64,000 bases of DNA. Origin: Multifurca ochricompacta. Lineage: Eukaryota; Basidiomycota; Agaricomycetes; Russulales; Russulaceae. Positions 43,699-57,544 of the stretch are shown piece by piece. The translations under genes were made by a program, and so were the position numbers. The notes below the pieces were generated by a model. That model did not search any database, was not told where the DNA came from, and worked only from the letters and a program-made list of their open reading frames with translations. Where the stretch lies: the NCBI GenBank assembly GCA_022496185.1, contig WTXG01000036.1, positions 1 to 64,000 of the forward strand, written 5' to 3'. Every line of letters begins with the position of its first letter. The first letter of the stretch is position 1.

Positions 43699-44015
43699 GC
43701 ACATCAAACGAGTGGGTGTCGTGTCCGGTGTAAGCGCTGAGTTACTCGTATATCGTATAATAATTATGCATTACACGTTTAAGCTTCCACACCGCCCCTT
43801 TAGGCTGCGCTTTCCTGCATCATGTATTCTAAGCCCTTCAGTTCTAACAAATAATAGCAGTTTCTGGTCCCTGTAGATTGAAGCCGCATTACCCAAGCTC
43901 GTGTACCGCTTCCATACTTTAGTGTGTGGTGGACTGACTTCCGCGACCTTGCCTCTCGCTTTTCTTAGCGAGTTCCACCTAGGAGTAGGAAGGAAAGGCC
44001 GGCCCTATGTTGTAT
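43699..44015. other. Intergenic between convergent genes
   Basis: 3' flanks of the aldehyde dehydrogenase gene (+) and DUF6534 gene D (-). Nothing else seen. Confidence 0.5.
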
Positions 44016-45817
44016 CTAAGCCATGTCATTGGAAGGAGTGGATCCGCGCCTGATTGTTACCACGCCGCCTGAGCTTTCCAAAATTCGGCGGACGAGATGC
44101 CTTGAGTTGAGGCTGGGTGAAAGATCGGCGTTGGAGCCCGTCTGGGTGTCAGAAGAAGACCGCAACGCACTTTGCCATGAAGGAAGAAAAGTATATCCCA
44201 ATTGTTAGGATGAAGAAAGGCACAAAGAGCAGAGTGCTTGGGAATTTGAGAAGCTACTTGTACGACGATTTGAGGTGAATGACGAGATGATCGAATGGTT
44301 AACATACGAAGGCAAAACATATCACGGAAAATACTCTACAAGAAGGTGATAAGTAGGTTCGCTTTGTGACGGTTGAAAGTTTTACAGATTCAGAGCACCA
44401 CAATTTATCGCATAAAACGACAAGAGGTTAAGAGCAGTGTTCGTTCTAGAAAAGTATCGCACATGAGAACAGCTGGGCCATTTAGCAGTATGAATTGGAA
44501 AGCTTGCCTTTTGATGTCGTTCCGGTTCCTTACGAGATTGTATACCATGCTGATGGTGATAAGTGCATTACAAGGAATGTGAAGACCCGCCGCGGTTTTT
44601 GCAAACCGCTAATGTATAATGAACATCAGTATCTGATATCCTAGTCAAATCTGGCCCTGGAGTGACTGGCTGACCATATTGTGAAACACGTCAGTAATGA
44701 AGTGACTCTGCATGCTTGGTGACGACTGATGAAAAATATAAACGCAAAAGATCACACAAGTCCACATACTATTTAATGGAGAAGGCTGAAGACCAAAGTA
44801 CGGTGAATGTAGGTCATCAGGATGCGTCAACTCATGAAGCGACGTACTAGTTGCAAAACCTGCAATGTGATAATGAGCGATCGACATTGGTCAAATTGGG
44901 TTACGACGCATACCCGCTATCCCGAGAGAGGTGACAGACTTATGAAAGTCGTAAGGCATTCGAAGAAAAAGAAAAAAGAAAGGACGAACAATCGCCAAGG
45001 GTATGAGGGCGTGTCTGCTTACTTCATAAGAGTCAGCTCAAAGTCAAAGTAACAGCAACTACCTATAACCGACATTGATAGATCTTGTAGGAGTAGAAAC
45101 TGGCAAGTAAAGTTCACAAAAAGGTGGTGGAAGATGTCTGAGAATAGACGCACTTCTGGATGCAAACTGACATGATCGCTACACAAGAGATGATGGGTTA
45201 ATCTAATAATGCATGAACGTGGTAACATGCTCACCTACAATGGTGCCGCCGGGCTTTTAAAATGACGCTCAGCACCAGGTATGGGCAGAAAATGAAATGA
45301 ACATCACACCCCAAAACTCCTGCACAGAACATGACAATGTAGGTCACGAAGTGAGCGCGAAGTACTCACCATGGAGGATGAAGGTCGGCGATGAAATCGC
45401 CAAAATTGGTCACATCGGTGATGTAAAACGACCAAGAAGTTAATAATAGACAGGCAGTATCGAAGATCCTTGAAACATAGAGTGAGTGGTAACATGTAGA
45501 GCCTGTTAAAAACAAGATACCAGAGGACGGCGACCTTTGCCAACGGTATTTTTTAACTTAAGTCAGATTCAAATAACAGATGGCAGCACCTGACTTACAA
45601 ATAGCTTCAGCGAGATGCTATCTCTAGCGGAGTATTTCGTGTAGTAATGGAATACTTGGGCAATGTTCATACCATATAATCTGTGCGAGCGTGGAAGGAA
45701 GTAGAAGATGAGGAACCACTCGAGCGATGAGAGATCACGTGACTCCTACATCGCAGAGAAAACGGCAGCCAGTAGCAGGGCTCCGAGGGTGTTATCAAGA
45801 GCGACAAGGGCAGGCAT
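44016..45817 (-). CDS. DUF6534-type multi-pass membrane protein, gene D
   Basis: Start ATG at 45815-45817 (MPALVALDNTLGALLLA). A GTAGGA intron leads to LYGMNIAQVFHYYTKYSARD. Later exons give ITDVTNFGDFIADLHPPW (about 45375-45430), FVNFTCQFYSYKIYQCR (about 45070-45125), and a last exon with LNSRHLVRRILESSGGVV and a polar tail ending at 44016. The middle region contains hydrophobic exons with uncertain junctions. Its first-exon sequence MPAL..(V/L)D.TLGAL is close to that of gene C, so C and D look like sister genes on opposite strands. Confidence 0.68.
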
Positions 45818-47485
45818 GGGGGTGAAGTCTGGTGAGAAAGTATAAACACTAGTACGCGATGACCGTTATATGAGTGCCAGCAGGCTGAAGCTGTGCGCTC
45901 GCAGGACGGTGATAAGAGATCTATTTGAACTATACGCTTGCCATTTGTGTTCCCAAAAGAAGGCGCCGGAGGCTGGGCCCGACATTACTTTGCCTCTCAT
46001 CTGTTACACCGTGGGCACCAATACAGAGGCGCCAATCTGTTGATGAGAAGATTGTTAGTCTCCTGTACGGGCACATTTGACCAGAAAGAGGCTCGATGCT
46101 CCCAGTGGGCTCGTCGTCGAGAAGAGGTTGACTGACACCCCCGGCTTTTGCCGATGTGTTTACCTTTTCTTTCCCATGATTGTGGAAATTGGGAGTGGAG
46201 GTGCGGGTAGAGGGGGAGGTCAAAGATGGTGGGACCACAAGCTGCCTATCAGAATCATGAGAATATTTTCATTATAGACACTTGAGTGACAGAAGACAGC
46301 TGCACGCGGAAATCATCAATGTGCATGAGACAAAGATTACTCGTAGGCGTGTAATCTCCGCTTCCGGCATTATCACATAATAACTTCATATAATAACCGC
46401 ATCTTCTCCTGGTTATATAGCCATTGACAGGTGTGTGACCTAAGAATGCAGGACAGTACGTGAAAAGTTGCGCTTTCGAACAGCTGGCAACCAACCGAGG
46501 GTAGGTACATCTGGATGCAGACCATTTTTTGTCACGTTGGTCTTGACTCTGTAGAATCTCCAGGCGTCGCGAGCCTTCAGTAGCCTGTCACCGCTCAAAT
46601 CTGGGCAAACGACTAAGCGGGGTCAAGCCAACAAACACTATAGAGATATGATATCTTGCTGCTACGTCTTCCTAGTGCGGGAGATAGACACGAGAGACAC
46701 ACAGGAGACCCTCAGCTGCCCTTCCGCGCGACAGTCCGTTTTCCGTTTTCCGAGTTCATTTCTACCCTTAAGGCTTTATACTATGCCCGGATCTCCCTTA
46801 TGCAGTAGCAGGGCCAACAAGGAAAATTACTGCTAATAGCTCGATTGATGAGCACTTTGCGAGAAGCGCTTGATATTCCTCGGCTTCAATCACACTGGAG
46901 AGATGCGGTCCATAGGAATGTGTCGGCTTGAAAGCCATTCATGGCATGGCAATCTGGTTCGACCTCTCTCCTCTCAATGTTGAGAAAAAATCGAATGTCA
47001 ATCCACTTGATGGACTGGCCCTGTTTCTAGATAGATCGTGTCCAACAATAGGCCACCGCCGCTGCCACTGCAGTGTCGTCGGCAACGGGGCTTAAAGAAG
47101 CATAATGTCGGAATCATCACGTGTTCATAGATAAATTTTCTGTGCGATAAGGGAAAAATTCACTTTCGACGCGCTGATGAGTACGAATGAATGAACCTCA
47201 CGTCGTCAGGACCCTGCACGTGTCTCCAACAAAGTAAATTTTAGCACCCTTCAAGTGAAATACTTTTGGGTCCATCTATGATGCACGGAACGGACGGGGG
47301 AGGGGGGGGGTCCTCTTGGTTTCACCATTTCTGCCACTGAGCGAAGAAGGCGGAATACACATGTATTCTGCGGGTTTGACTTGGAGACATTCCACGCTCA
47401 TGCTAGCTACAAAATTGTGTCCCAAAATCTCGCTTGCTTCACTGGGAAAGTAGATTGGCAGTTCGGAACTGAACCATTTTGGGCA
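45818..47485. other. Intergenic, no gene recognised
   Basis: A 102-codon minus frame (45930-46238) has low-complexity character and no recognised motif. A G-run (47297-47311) is the only simple-sequence feature noted. Confidence 0.45.
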
Positions 47486-50228
47486 TCACCTAAATGCCTC
47501 CGCTTGTAATTGCCATAGGCGTGCATAATCTCCTTTGGCTTGGATCAGCTCCTCGTGGGTACCAGTCTCCACAATAGTCGTCTCATTCATATATCTGCGA
47601 ACAAGCCGGTAAACGCTGTTCTGCGATCAGCAGCCGTGAGACTGCATACACTATGATGTCGGCATATTTCGTTAAGTTTCCGAAACGGTGAGTTGAGAAG
47701 ACCATGGTCCTTTTCCCGCGGAATCCGTGAAGTTTCGAGAACAGATCTGCATTATGGAATATATGGGTAATTACCAAGGAAGAGCGGCAGGTTGAGAGAT
47801 ATACCGTGCTCAGCAACGGGGTCGAGGGCAGCGCTGGGCTCGTCAAACAGCAACAGGCCGACAGAGGAGTCTGGCCCTAGGGTGTGCATGAAGGTACGTG
47901 CCCTATACGTAGAGTCGTATTCATCCTTTGGAGAAATCTTTACAAACTTACACGGCAATTCTTTGTTGCTGCCCACCGCTGAGTCCTTGTGGTGGTTGCG
48001 TTCCCGTCAATTGGCGTAGTGTGCGGTCAATGGTACCGGATTCGTCTTCGCGTTGAATGCGGATCACGTCATGGACCGAATCGGGGCGGGAAAGATAAGT
48101 ATTCCAGCCGTCCGGTAAACGTTTGATTACAGCGTCTGCGCCTCCGAGACGAGCTGCTTCGGCGACGAGCTCAAGGTCAGTAGCATATTTGGGGTTACCG
48201 AGAGCTATGTTGTCCTTAATCTAGGCGGAATTCGCTAAGGGCTGGTGGGTTGAGGTTGAGACAGGAACACGACGCACAGATACGGGGAAGAGTGTGTAGT
48301 CCTGGAACAGAACTGCGATCGAGCGGTGTAAATCGTCTAGTTTCAGTTCCCGAATGTCGCGACCATTGACCCGGATAGTCCCTTCGGTTGCATCGTATAT
48401 GCGCCCCGCTAGCTTTAAAATCGTGCTTTTGCCTGATCCATTGAAGCCAACAATAACCTGGTTGTAATGAGACAAGGCAGGGAGTCATGAAGCAAGGTGC
48501 GCCCTTACACAGAGTTGACCTTGCTTAACTCGAAAGGACACACGGCGCAATGCATAGGTCTTACTTCCAGGATATTGGAATGAAACGTCCCTGTAACGTT
48601 ATCTAGAAGTGACCGACAGAAGCAGGGTAAGGACCGACTGGAATTCCAAGCTGATACCCGCAAAACTCGGATCCAGCCTCTGGGTGCCGTCTATAATCTG
48701 GTTTTCGATTTCGCTCACTCCATATATTGCGCGCAGATTTGTTAATTGGCTTGCAAAGTCACCAGTTTGCTGTAAAATTGAATTCAGATTCAAACGGAGA
48801 TTCTTGGCGGCCGATTGAACGAGAGTGAATGCAGCAAGAACCATTGGAAGGTTGGACATGTTTCGAGCCATTATGAATACAAAAGCAATCTCAAAAAAAA
48901 CTCAGAAAAAGAGCCTTGTGGCCCGGCTTGACTGCTCACCTCAGGTAGCTCACCGGCGAACCACTTCAGGAGGTGAGTTGTGTGATTGATTTTGCGTTGA
49001 TATATGAGAAAATGGCTCCAGAATTCACCTCCACGGTTTCCAAGGCGACAACTCAGTTCCAGGAAGTCTAAAGCAGCAAATTAAGCGAATGCGCCAGTGT
49101 GGACGTGTCGCAAACGCACGACGGGAGAGATAAGGACCAAGTCCGTTGGCGACGATCTCTTGGCGATGTTCTCGGTCACTCACAAGTTGCTTGAGGCCTT
49201 CCATTTTTACATAATCCTGGTTTCGAGTCGTGGCAGCATATGCTGAAAGGAATGTAAAAGGATGAGACACAAACCCTTGTGTAACGGATGACTGACCAAG
49301 TCCCTCTAGGCTACTGTTTGTGAGTTCCATCTGCGTCAAAAGGCAGACAGCCAGGTGGCAAAGACACGTCAGAAAACTCAAATGCGACCCAATTCCTTGT
49401 TCATGCAAGATGGCGACAAGCACGTGGACTTGTGTGAAAAGTACGAGAATGCTACAACCGCTACGCAAGAGACTGTCAACAGTGCGCCCAACTGGGCAGA
49501 AACCATATCGGAGCGAAACAGCGTCCAATCGTTGAGATGCTGTGGGATCCATGAAAGTAGGCACATCTATGCGAGCTACGTGCTCAAAAGCATATTGGGA
49601 GTAATGGCGTTTGACAAAGTCATCGAAGGCCAGGTACAGCCATCCGTCTATCCTTTCCAGCAGGCACTGAGTAAGGGAGCATGCCACACGGCCGCAAGTG
49701 AGCTGTATCATCATACTTCCGTCCAATTCCTGGTCGTTAATTGTAGCTTGCACCTGTGATCCGGGCTCGAAGACGTGGCACAAAGTTGCAAGTTCAGGCG
49801 TACCTGTTGCAAGAATTTTCCGGTAAACCTGAATTTGACTAAAATATCAGCATCCACTATTGGAGTCCCCTCAGCACGTACCAAAGAGAAGCTGCGGGGG
49901 AAAGTGCTAGAGCTGCTGAAACAGCAAGGCGAGCAAATAGCAGCGGACTGCTGAGGTCGCGTATGGCTCTCCATAAGTAACGTAAGTCGGTGATGAACTG
50001 TGCGCTATCTGTGATAAGGGGGAAGATAGGAATCTGCCACTTGATCGGGGGTTTCTCAATGTATAGGTCCCATATCCCAAGGGTATAGTGATTGAAACTT
50101 TCGGTGACTCTGAAGCTTTGAGAGCAGTGGAGTTGGCCTTCGGCATGGTCGCTGCACTTTCCCGAGGGCGGGGAGCTCGAAACAGTACTTGGCATGATTG
50201 GCTGTGGACTGTTCAGATACCATTCCAA
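47486..50228 (-). CDS. ABC transporter, half-size (TMD-NBD)
   Basis: A reading of several exons. The N-terminal part (about 48600-50228) is hydrophobic and helical, consistent with a membrane domain (VLAAFTLVQSAAKNL, LLLSVTS). The nucleotide-binding domain follows: Walker A VGFNGSGKSTI (about 48425-48460), RVNGRDIRELKLDDLHR, the Q-loop VLFQDYTLFPVS, an intron with acceptor CCTAG near 48221, then KDNIALGNPKYATDL, the signature LSGGQQQR (about 47960-47985, at an exon edge), Walker B GLLLFDEPSAALDP, the H-loop MVFSTHRF and the end NETTIVETGTHEELIQAKGD. Stop TGA at 47486-47488. The start at 50228 is the first ATG of an open frame; 50195 (MPSTVSSS) is an alternative. Substrate unknown. Confidence 0.8.
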
Positions 50229-52183
50229 GAGCCGGCCTTATAACGCTGCCCCAGACTCGGAAAAAACGCGGGTATTCCTGGTCAAAGATACAACAAGGAG
50301 TACCACGCGGAGGACACGCAGGGTAAGGCAAATTTTATGCGCGCCTCTGGCTTCAAAAGGTAGATGAAACCCCTTAAAGCCAAAAAAAGCGAACATGTCG
50401 AGCACTTCGTTTAAGGGTGGCGCGCTGTGTGCGTTGCATGTTTAAATAGAATGCTTGCCTATCTAATGTACCCATCACCACCATTACCGAACTAGGGTGA
50501 TGAGAATGGCGCATTGTTGGCGTTTGTAGGACGCTCGAGGGGAGGGGGGTTGGAGAGGATCACCGATGAGTAGCGAAACACAATTTTGTTTTAATGGAGT
50601 GACACGCGAAATGTCGGCAAATGGATGTGGTTTCACTATGATTGCCGTGAGCGGGTGTGCACTCTGTGATGTGAAATGTGTCAAAAAACATTAGACACAT
50701 CCACAAGCTCACTTGATGGCCCATTCTAGGGCGTTGTGCTCCCGTCCAAAAGTAATCTCCGACTTTGGCGCGGGACTGCTTCCTAGCAAGGATTTCGCAC
50801 TGAAGAGACGGGAATGGATAAATCTGTAGACTAGTAATTAGCCACACTGGCACCAGTCAGTGAACGTCTGCGTCTGTCGCGAGAACCCGTAGAACCGAAG
50901 GTGACCTCTAAATTGGTCTAACTTCCATTGCCAAATGTCCAACAAAAGTCGCGTGTTATTCCCGTATGACTGGGATGCACAATACCAAGTAAAAACTTAC
51001 AACAGCGGATTAACCCCAAACACAATTGAGCGAGGAACACCTCCGCGCTAAATCCTCAAGTTCCTTCCGTGACGGGTATTCGCTGAGTACAATCGCGACA
51101 TTCCATAGCATTTCCGTTTGGCAGAAAAAAGTAGACCGGCACTTATGACCCCGGGATGCTTGGTCTCATCAATGCACACATGTATTGTGCATATGAAAGG
51201 CCAAAATCCCTAGTGCGTAAATCGATTGATACATGATTGAAATGAGTGGTGGCGAAGGTGCATCGCTTTAGTTAGGATGCAGAGACTCAAAGGGGATGGT
51301 GTCTACTTTAGACGAATTGAGCACGCGCTGGCCTGACACCCCCCACGTTGACTAGAGCAGCCTATAGTACGATAATTAGGCTGGTCCATCATGGCATGAG
51401 TCAGCCGCGATGGTACGAGATCATGGTGATAGTGCATTCTTGATTCTGCTTGACAAAGGCTCGATCAAGCAGGCGGTAGAGATTCCGATATCTTTCTTAT
51501 CTTGTAAAAATTGCTGTCTTCCTAGCCCTGGGCTGGGTAACTTGAGACTTGGTGGTTCGAGTCGATGTGGCGGTTGCACGTTGTGTTGTGTTGCGTTTGC
51601 GTTGGAACCCAGGTCGGGAATTCCCGGTATTTGATCCCCTTACCCTTTGTCTGCCAAATTGAATGAGCACGACAATCCCTGCGACATGACGACTTAATAC
51701 CTGTATTTGCAGTCGAAGGGATCTCACTATCCTCTGTTCGTACGAAAAAACTAGTTTCCAGGGCTGCGTTCGGCACAATCTTTGACCTTTCCCTCCCTGT
51801 CGTGTCAGTTCTACCAGTTGCTTCGCTTTCGGCTACTGCAACCAACACAAGAGATACATCATGGCTAGGCGGCCGGACACGCCCCGCAGCGGAGGATATT
51901 TACAACAACAGCACCCTAATTCACGACGACAAAGGCGGCTCTCCTGGGATGTCTTTTCCTTTTTCCAAGAATGTGATCTACTGTAGTGGCACTCCAGTCA
52001 TATTCTCTTAGCCTCCTTGGTGCCCTGCCGGCTTCGAGATTTATCTGCGTACTCTCGGGTGCCACTTATTGTGCGCTGCGTTGCTCCAATAATTGTCCAG
52101 CTAGTAGTAGCCTTCTCACCTCAAGTTAATGTAATGCCCGAACGGCATTCTGTTCGCTTTACTTGCTCGTGACATTTTATATT
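50229..52183. other. Intergenic, no gene recognised
   Basis: Several frames of 60-108 codons occur, but none shows a known motif or a plausible exon chain. A possible short secreted or membrane protein cannot be excluded near 51410-52011 (+). Confidence 0.4.
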
Positions 52184-52870
52184 TCACAATTTCTTCAGCA
52201 CTGACTCTGTGAATGTTCCGGCCTTGATGCCAGCGTATTCGCGCTCAATGATCGTTGAGGCGACACGACCCGCTTGTTTCACTATTTTTCGTAATGCCAA
52301 CACGGGCGCGATGCCCTCCCTAAAACTGACGTCACCCCTACAGTCAACGAGATCGAATATGAGAGTACCCCCGCCAGGCCGTGAGATGCTCTGCCGCAGG
52401 CACTCCAAACGCTGTGACTGCGATCGTCCGTGTACAACAGGCCGCTTGTTGATGCCCTCAACGCTGCGTACAGTGGAACCACAACTAAAGGGGCCTCGAA
52501 GGTAACGGCTCAACTCAACTTCATCTTCTCCCGCCACTTCAATGTACCAATTTATCAGCTTTGCAACAGTCTTGATTTCCCTAGGAGTTGCGGCGGTATT
52601 TAATGCGGTTTAATTTATGAATGACTACATCACGGAAGTCCTGCGCACCCAATATACTGAGCTGACAGTCAACGCATATCCCCACAAGTCATCGATGAAC
52701 GACACGAAGCGCCTGCTCCTTCGTACTTTTGAACGTGGTTTCAGTTGTTCTTGGAAGGAAGCCCGATTCAATCGAATCTAATGTGATATCCGCTCGCTTT
52801 TCGGTGTCGATTGGATTCCTACAATTAACGTCCCCCCACGCAGCGCTGTCATTTGGACTATAAATAAAAA
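52184..52870 (-). pseudogene. Unidentified decayed coding region
   Basis: On the minus strand a coding-like stretch from about 52850 gives AAWGDVNCRNPIDTEKR, then VDCQLSILGAQDFRDVV, and after a ~10-bp duplication-like frameshift near 52610 continues as TPREIKTVAKLINWYIEVAG and on to ...ESVLKKL, stopping at 52184. The continuity of sense across the frameshift, and in-frame stops upstream, suggest a damaged gene. I do not recognise the family. Confidence 0.4.
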
Positions 52871-54350
52871 ACCTGTGGATCTGGCAGCAGGAACGGGGAC
52901 GTTACGAGCCCGCCCGAAGGCAGTACTAAGATTGGTGCCGGTAGTGCACTCTCATCTCTCTTTTCAACGGGGCAGTAGTTCGACTTACATAGAGGAGTAA
53001 TGAAATATAATAAATCAAATTACTAATTACTGGACTGTAGCGGGTTTTCCTCATTGCGTCCTGCCCACCACCATATATCGAACTGCCGTTTAAACTCGCT
53101 TCAGAAAAACGCAACTTACTAAACTGACTTACCAAACTGACCGCGAAGGGGCGCCTGCATAATTACACCCACTAAGATCTAGAAAAGAAACGTTGGATGC
53201 GAGCGCTCCGATGGAGACATTCCAGCTCCGTGACCCCACGACTACGATTCTAGGCGCAGATGGAATGGAATCTCGGTTGGCGTATTGACCCGGTAGCGTA
53301 TGTCCCGCAGAAAAGGGCCTTTTTTTGAAAATGAACGAACTTCGAGGAGTGGGGTAAGACACAAAATAAAACACCTGATTTGCTTTGGAGGCACACGTTT
53401 CTACCATGCGGTTGTTCTCCCTATTGAACTAATGGAAGATAAGGTCAGAGGGTGTATTGAAGAAGATATCAATAAGAAGGGTTTGCAAGAACAAAACAAC
53501 ACAGCCCTGGCTGACGAATGCATGAGCACGAAATCTGTTAGATCCCCCGAGGTGTCCACGGCCTTGGTCTTCTAGAAGGTTGCTCACGACGAGCACAGCA
53601 CGTAGATGCCGCTCCTTCACAGGAAATTTGGCGGTCTGCTGATTTCTGTCTGTCTGTCTGTCTGTGATATTCGATAATTTGTCTTTTCTTTCCCCGCTTG
53701 GATCCGGCCGCTATGGACCTGACCTGACCACGACTTCTTTCCTTTCTACTGCTGCTTTCTTGCGCACTCAATCCACTGTCATCGCCTTTGAGCCCTCGGC
53801 GTCTTGTTTCATATTCTTCAGTATCAGCACCCCGTCCCTCCCCCCCCCTTTCGCGACTAGGAAAATAGGGCTTCAATCTGCCTCGTCACTCATTCCCTAC
53901 TTGACTATATTGACGCAAGGTATGGCTTTCTTAACCTCCTCTCCCTTTGTTATATCCATTCCATGTCTGTGTGCCCAGCCAAGCGCGCTTGGCTTCCAGC
54001 GTGGTGCACAAACTATTCCTCCCCCCCCCGGTGAAAAGCGGAAAAATGAAACCGCAAATGTCTGACACCAGATCCGTTCACGGCAGATGCCCCAGTGTCC
54101 CGACTTGACCATCCATTTAATATGTGTGCGGCGATGAGAACCACTACCATGGTGACCTTCAATATTTTTAACGCAAATTTGAACTGACGCCTTGCTGCCT
54201 TAGCCTTGAGGTACTCCGCCACGCGTTGGCTACAAAATGATCGCATCGTGCTTGATCGAGTATAGAGGCGGCGTGCGCATTAAAACTAATGATATATATG
54301 GGTATCTAAACAATCACTCGTGAAGTGTCAGGGCAATCAACTTCAAGTTG
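52871..54350. other. Intergenic, no gene recognised
   Basis: Contains a TCTG microsatellite (about 53645-53665) and C-rich tracts (53838-53847 and 54020-54030). A minus frame near 54013-54246 has one hydrophobic helix (MVVVLIAAHILNGW), but no support beyond that. Confidence 0.4.
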
Positions 54351-56219
54351 TCACTGGAACTTCTCCTTATAGATCCATGCAAGGCCAACGTCACTCGCTC
54401 CTTGTGCAACCTAAAATACAAACAGTTTAGCGTTAATGAGGTTCTTTTGTGCACTTCGCATGGACCTTACAGCTGCACGGTACCATTTAGCTGCCTCCTT
54501 ACGGTCCTTTTTGCAACCCCGACCATTTGCATAGCAGAATGCCAGCTCTTGTTGCGCGTCCACATCACCGAGCTTTGCCGCAACTTGGAAATAAGACTAA
54601 TGAAGAATATGAACCCCACCCCAAGGCACGGTCCGCGCGCGCTTGGCTCGACTCACCATGGCCATCTTCTGATCTTTCTTTACGCCCCATCCTTGGAAGA
54701 AACATTGTCCAACTTCGTATATAGCGAGAACCAGCTCGCCGCGCACGGCGCTCGTGTCGATGCCGGTGCGCGCGCGCTCAAGGTCACCGACAGCAGCCTC
54801 TGCTGCGCGGCGCAGCCATGAAAAGCCAAGACTCTCGTTTTTAGGGCAACCCCAGCCGTGCCGCAATGTAAGACCCCACATTAACATGCCGACCCCACTC
54901 CCTCCTGGTGTCGTAGCACTCCGCTCAAATGCAATCGCAGCTTCCCTAAGACGGTTAGCTTCGTGATGCTGAATGCCTTCTTGTAATAACTGATCGGCAA
55001 GTCCGGGCTGTTGAGTGTCATTTCTCGGCGCTGGAGTTGTAGTCAGTGAAGGAGTGCGTGAAGGAGGTGCGTGGGGTGATGGCGGAACTTGAAGAGTGTC
55101 ACTTTTTGGGGAGTGCAAAGGACTATCGAGTTGGTAGTACGAGTAGATGGAGTAAAGACTGCTCGGCGAAGACGATATCCGTGGGGGATCACGCAATAGG
55201 GGTATTGGTTGACTGTCGGTGACAACACGAGGATCATCAAAAGGGCGCATTGAAGGCATGGAGGAAGAGGTAGGTAAGAGTGAGGACTCAGAAGAGCTCC
55301 CGTAGATCATTGGCGATGCAGAGTGTGTGGCCTCAAATGGAGAAGAGTGCCCGGAACGGTGTGGCGATGACTGCGGCAAGGGCCGTAGTGATGGTTGCGA
55401 ATTGGGGTGGAGAGTCGACCGGAACGCGTTTCGTGCGAGGACTTGGCGCTTGGCTTCTTCAGAGGCACCTCCTGGCTTGACCGGCCTAGAAAAATTCATG
55501 TTTTTAGGTAGGGCTGAAGGTATCCGCCTAACCGAAAAGTGAGAATCAGGGACTGGGCTAGACAGCGCGTTTCCTCGCTCAGACTCGTAGTCGTTGACTC
55601 CTTCTGATTCCTCCGCCGACACCACAACGGTGGGAACGGCGGGTGGAATTTGAGACTGTGATCGTTGGTACATGTATGAATCCGTGGTGATGCTCCTTGA
55701 AGAGTGCCCGTGCTGTCCACCCGTCATGCTCGAAAGGCCACTCGGAGGCGAAGAAGGTTTGACTTGAAGAAGGGGATCATAAATTACATTACTCGAGCCG
55801 GGAATATACTCTAGGTTGACGGGAGGGGTGTTTGACAGTGAACCAGGATTCGGAAGAGATGCTGTAACGGTCGAGTAGACACTAACATCATCATCATAGG
55901 GAGTATCTTGACTTCCGCTGGCCATGCGTGCGTGAGTGTGACCATGTAGATCGGTGGAGGTGTTGAATGATGACTGTGTTGCTACCGACGCCCGGAAGCT
56001 GGTGTGTAATAGGGGAGATTGGGGTGGGAGTGAGATGGGTCTCCTTGGCGGTGCATCGAGCATCGGTACGGAAGCATGTTGGAAATATTGATCTATTTCG
56101 GCCTGTGTTGAGGACGTCTGAATGGGGTTTGGGCGCCGGCGTGAGGATGTCTTGCGAACGAGGGTATCAAGTGGAGAAGATATCTGTAATTTATCAATAG
56201 AGGTAACATGGCCACTCAT
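54351..56219 (-). CDS. Sel1-repeat protein, DSF2-like
   Basis: Start ATG at 56217-56219 (MSGHVTSIDKLQISSPLDTL); the frame opens slightly upstream but without an ATG. Residues about 1-400 are Ser/Pro-rich and disordered. The C-terminal third holds Sel1 repeats: ADQLLQEGIQHHEANRLREA, WGLTLRHGWGCPKNE, GQCFFQGWGVKKDQK, then after an intron (54597-54656) AFCYANGRGCKKDRKEA, and after a second intron (donor GTAAGG, acceptor TTTTAG) GLAWIYKEKFQ and a stop at 54351-54353. This architecture matches the fungal DSF2 family, which is related to Skt5/Chs4-type Sel1 proteins. Its role is probably as a scaffold; the exact function is not known. Confidence 0.85.
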
Positions 56220-57544
56220 GGCTAGCACGATGCATTGACACGTCAAGTGTCAGTAAAAGTGGGGAGAAAGGGGAGGGATACGAATATCCCAGCCTCACGA
56301 AAACACACCAAAGAGAGTGTGAGTAAGTGAGTGAGTGAGAGTGAGAGTGATAGTGAGGGCACTGGAGGAGGCGGAGGCGGAGCTGATGGTAATTCAACCC
56401 GGTACCGGCCCGGGGTTCCAAGGCAAGTCGTGTAGTCATCAAACCACCTCCACCGACCACCACCATCACCACGACGACAACAATGACCAGACCAGAGCTT
56501 CGGTATAGCCGCGGAACATTTTCTTATCTGTACGCTCATCACGCTCTTTCATCTCCGCTACCGAAAGTTATGCCAAGCCATACCATGAGCCAAGTACTCT
56601 AGTTCTTATCTCTACTGAGAGGCGAAGCGAGGCTCTTGTCGATTACGCTCATCGCTCATTTAGCCTGAGTAACTCTAGGATATGACCTTCTCGATGCGCC
56701 ACCTGTCAATCGATTACGTGCCAGTCAAATGTCCGCTCTGACAACCATGTCTGGTTACATGCAACCCCTCTTCGATCCGTCTTCCTTGCCATTATCATAA
56801 CTATCTCGTATTACGTTTGCCCAGTATGTTCGCATCAGAACGGTCTTCAGGTGCGACTCGGCCTGAGCGTGTCTTCAGTTGTCTGCTTGAGTGTGACGGT
56901 TTGAGAGCTATTGACGAAGTCACAACAACCACCAGAAAGTCATCTCACTCCTTCCTTCTTTCGTTTACCTTGCCTGGGACATGAGGCATATGCACTACAC
57001 TTGGTAGTCGTCCGAGGAGTCTTGATCAGCGGGTGGTGGGCCTCTTAGTTGGCTTCCAATGTCTTAATGTTAGCTAGCCTCTCAGCTGCTGCTCCCTCTA
57101 CGCTTGACTCTCAGTCGCTCAATAGTCTAAAAGCTCACTTGTGATTCTTCACTACCGTGTTTGGGTCGTTATATCTTATTATTGGGGTATTCGAGTATAT
57201 AATAGTTAAGGTTTGTATGAATCGCAAACGACTTATAATGTAGTGTAGTATCGTAGCGTAGAAAGATGTAGTATAATAATATGATTTGACATGATATCTT
57301 AGTTTATGGTATAATGATAAAGGATGGGCCCACTAAACGATTTATGTTATCACCGCGATGGGCATGATGTTAGCATCTGGATACCGCGAAGAATTTCTTA
57401 GGTTTAACGAAAGCAGTATTTTCTTGAAAGTTATCTTGTGGAAAGTCGTCTTGGGAAGCTTATGGGGAATGTATTGCAAACGGAGTCTAGAATAGATAAA
57501 GGTGAGGGTGAGTTCACAGAGCGGCACAAGTCACGGCGTACATC
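56220..57544. other. Intergenic: DSF2-like 5' flank, no gene
   Basis: A GTGA/GAGT microsatellite lies at 56318-56358. The rest is AT-rich towards 57180-57330. No coding frame looks real. Confidence 0.5.

Noticed and set aside
45930..46238. Another DUF6534 tail upstream of gene D
   Set aside because: No LNSR motif or family block is visible in this frame.
53664..54065. 133-codon plus-strand frame as a gene
   Set aside because: It is low in complexity, overlaps a microsatellite and C-runs, and has no recognisable domain.
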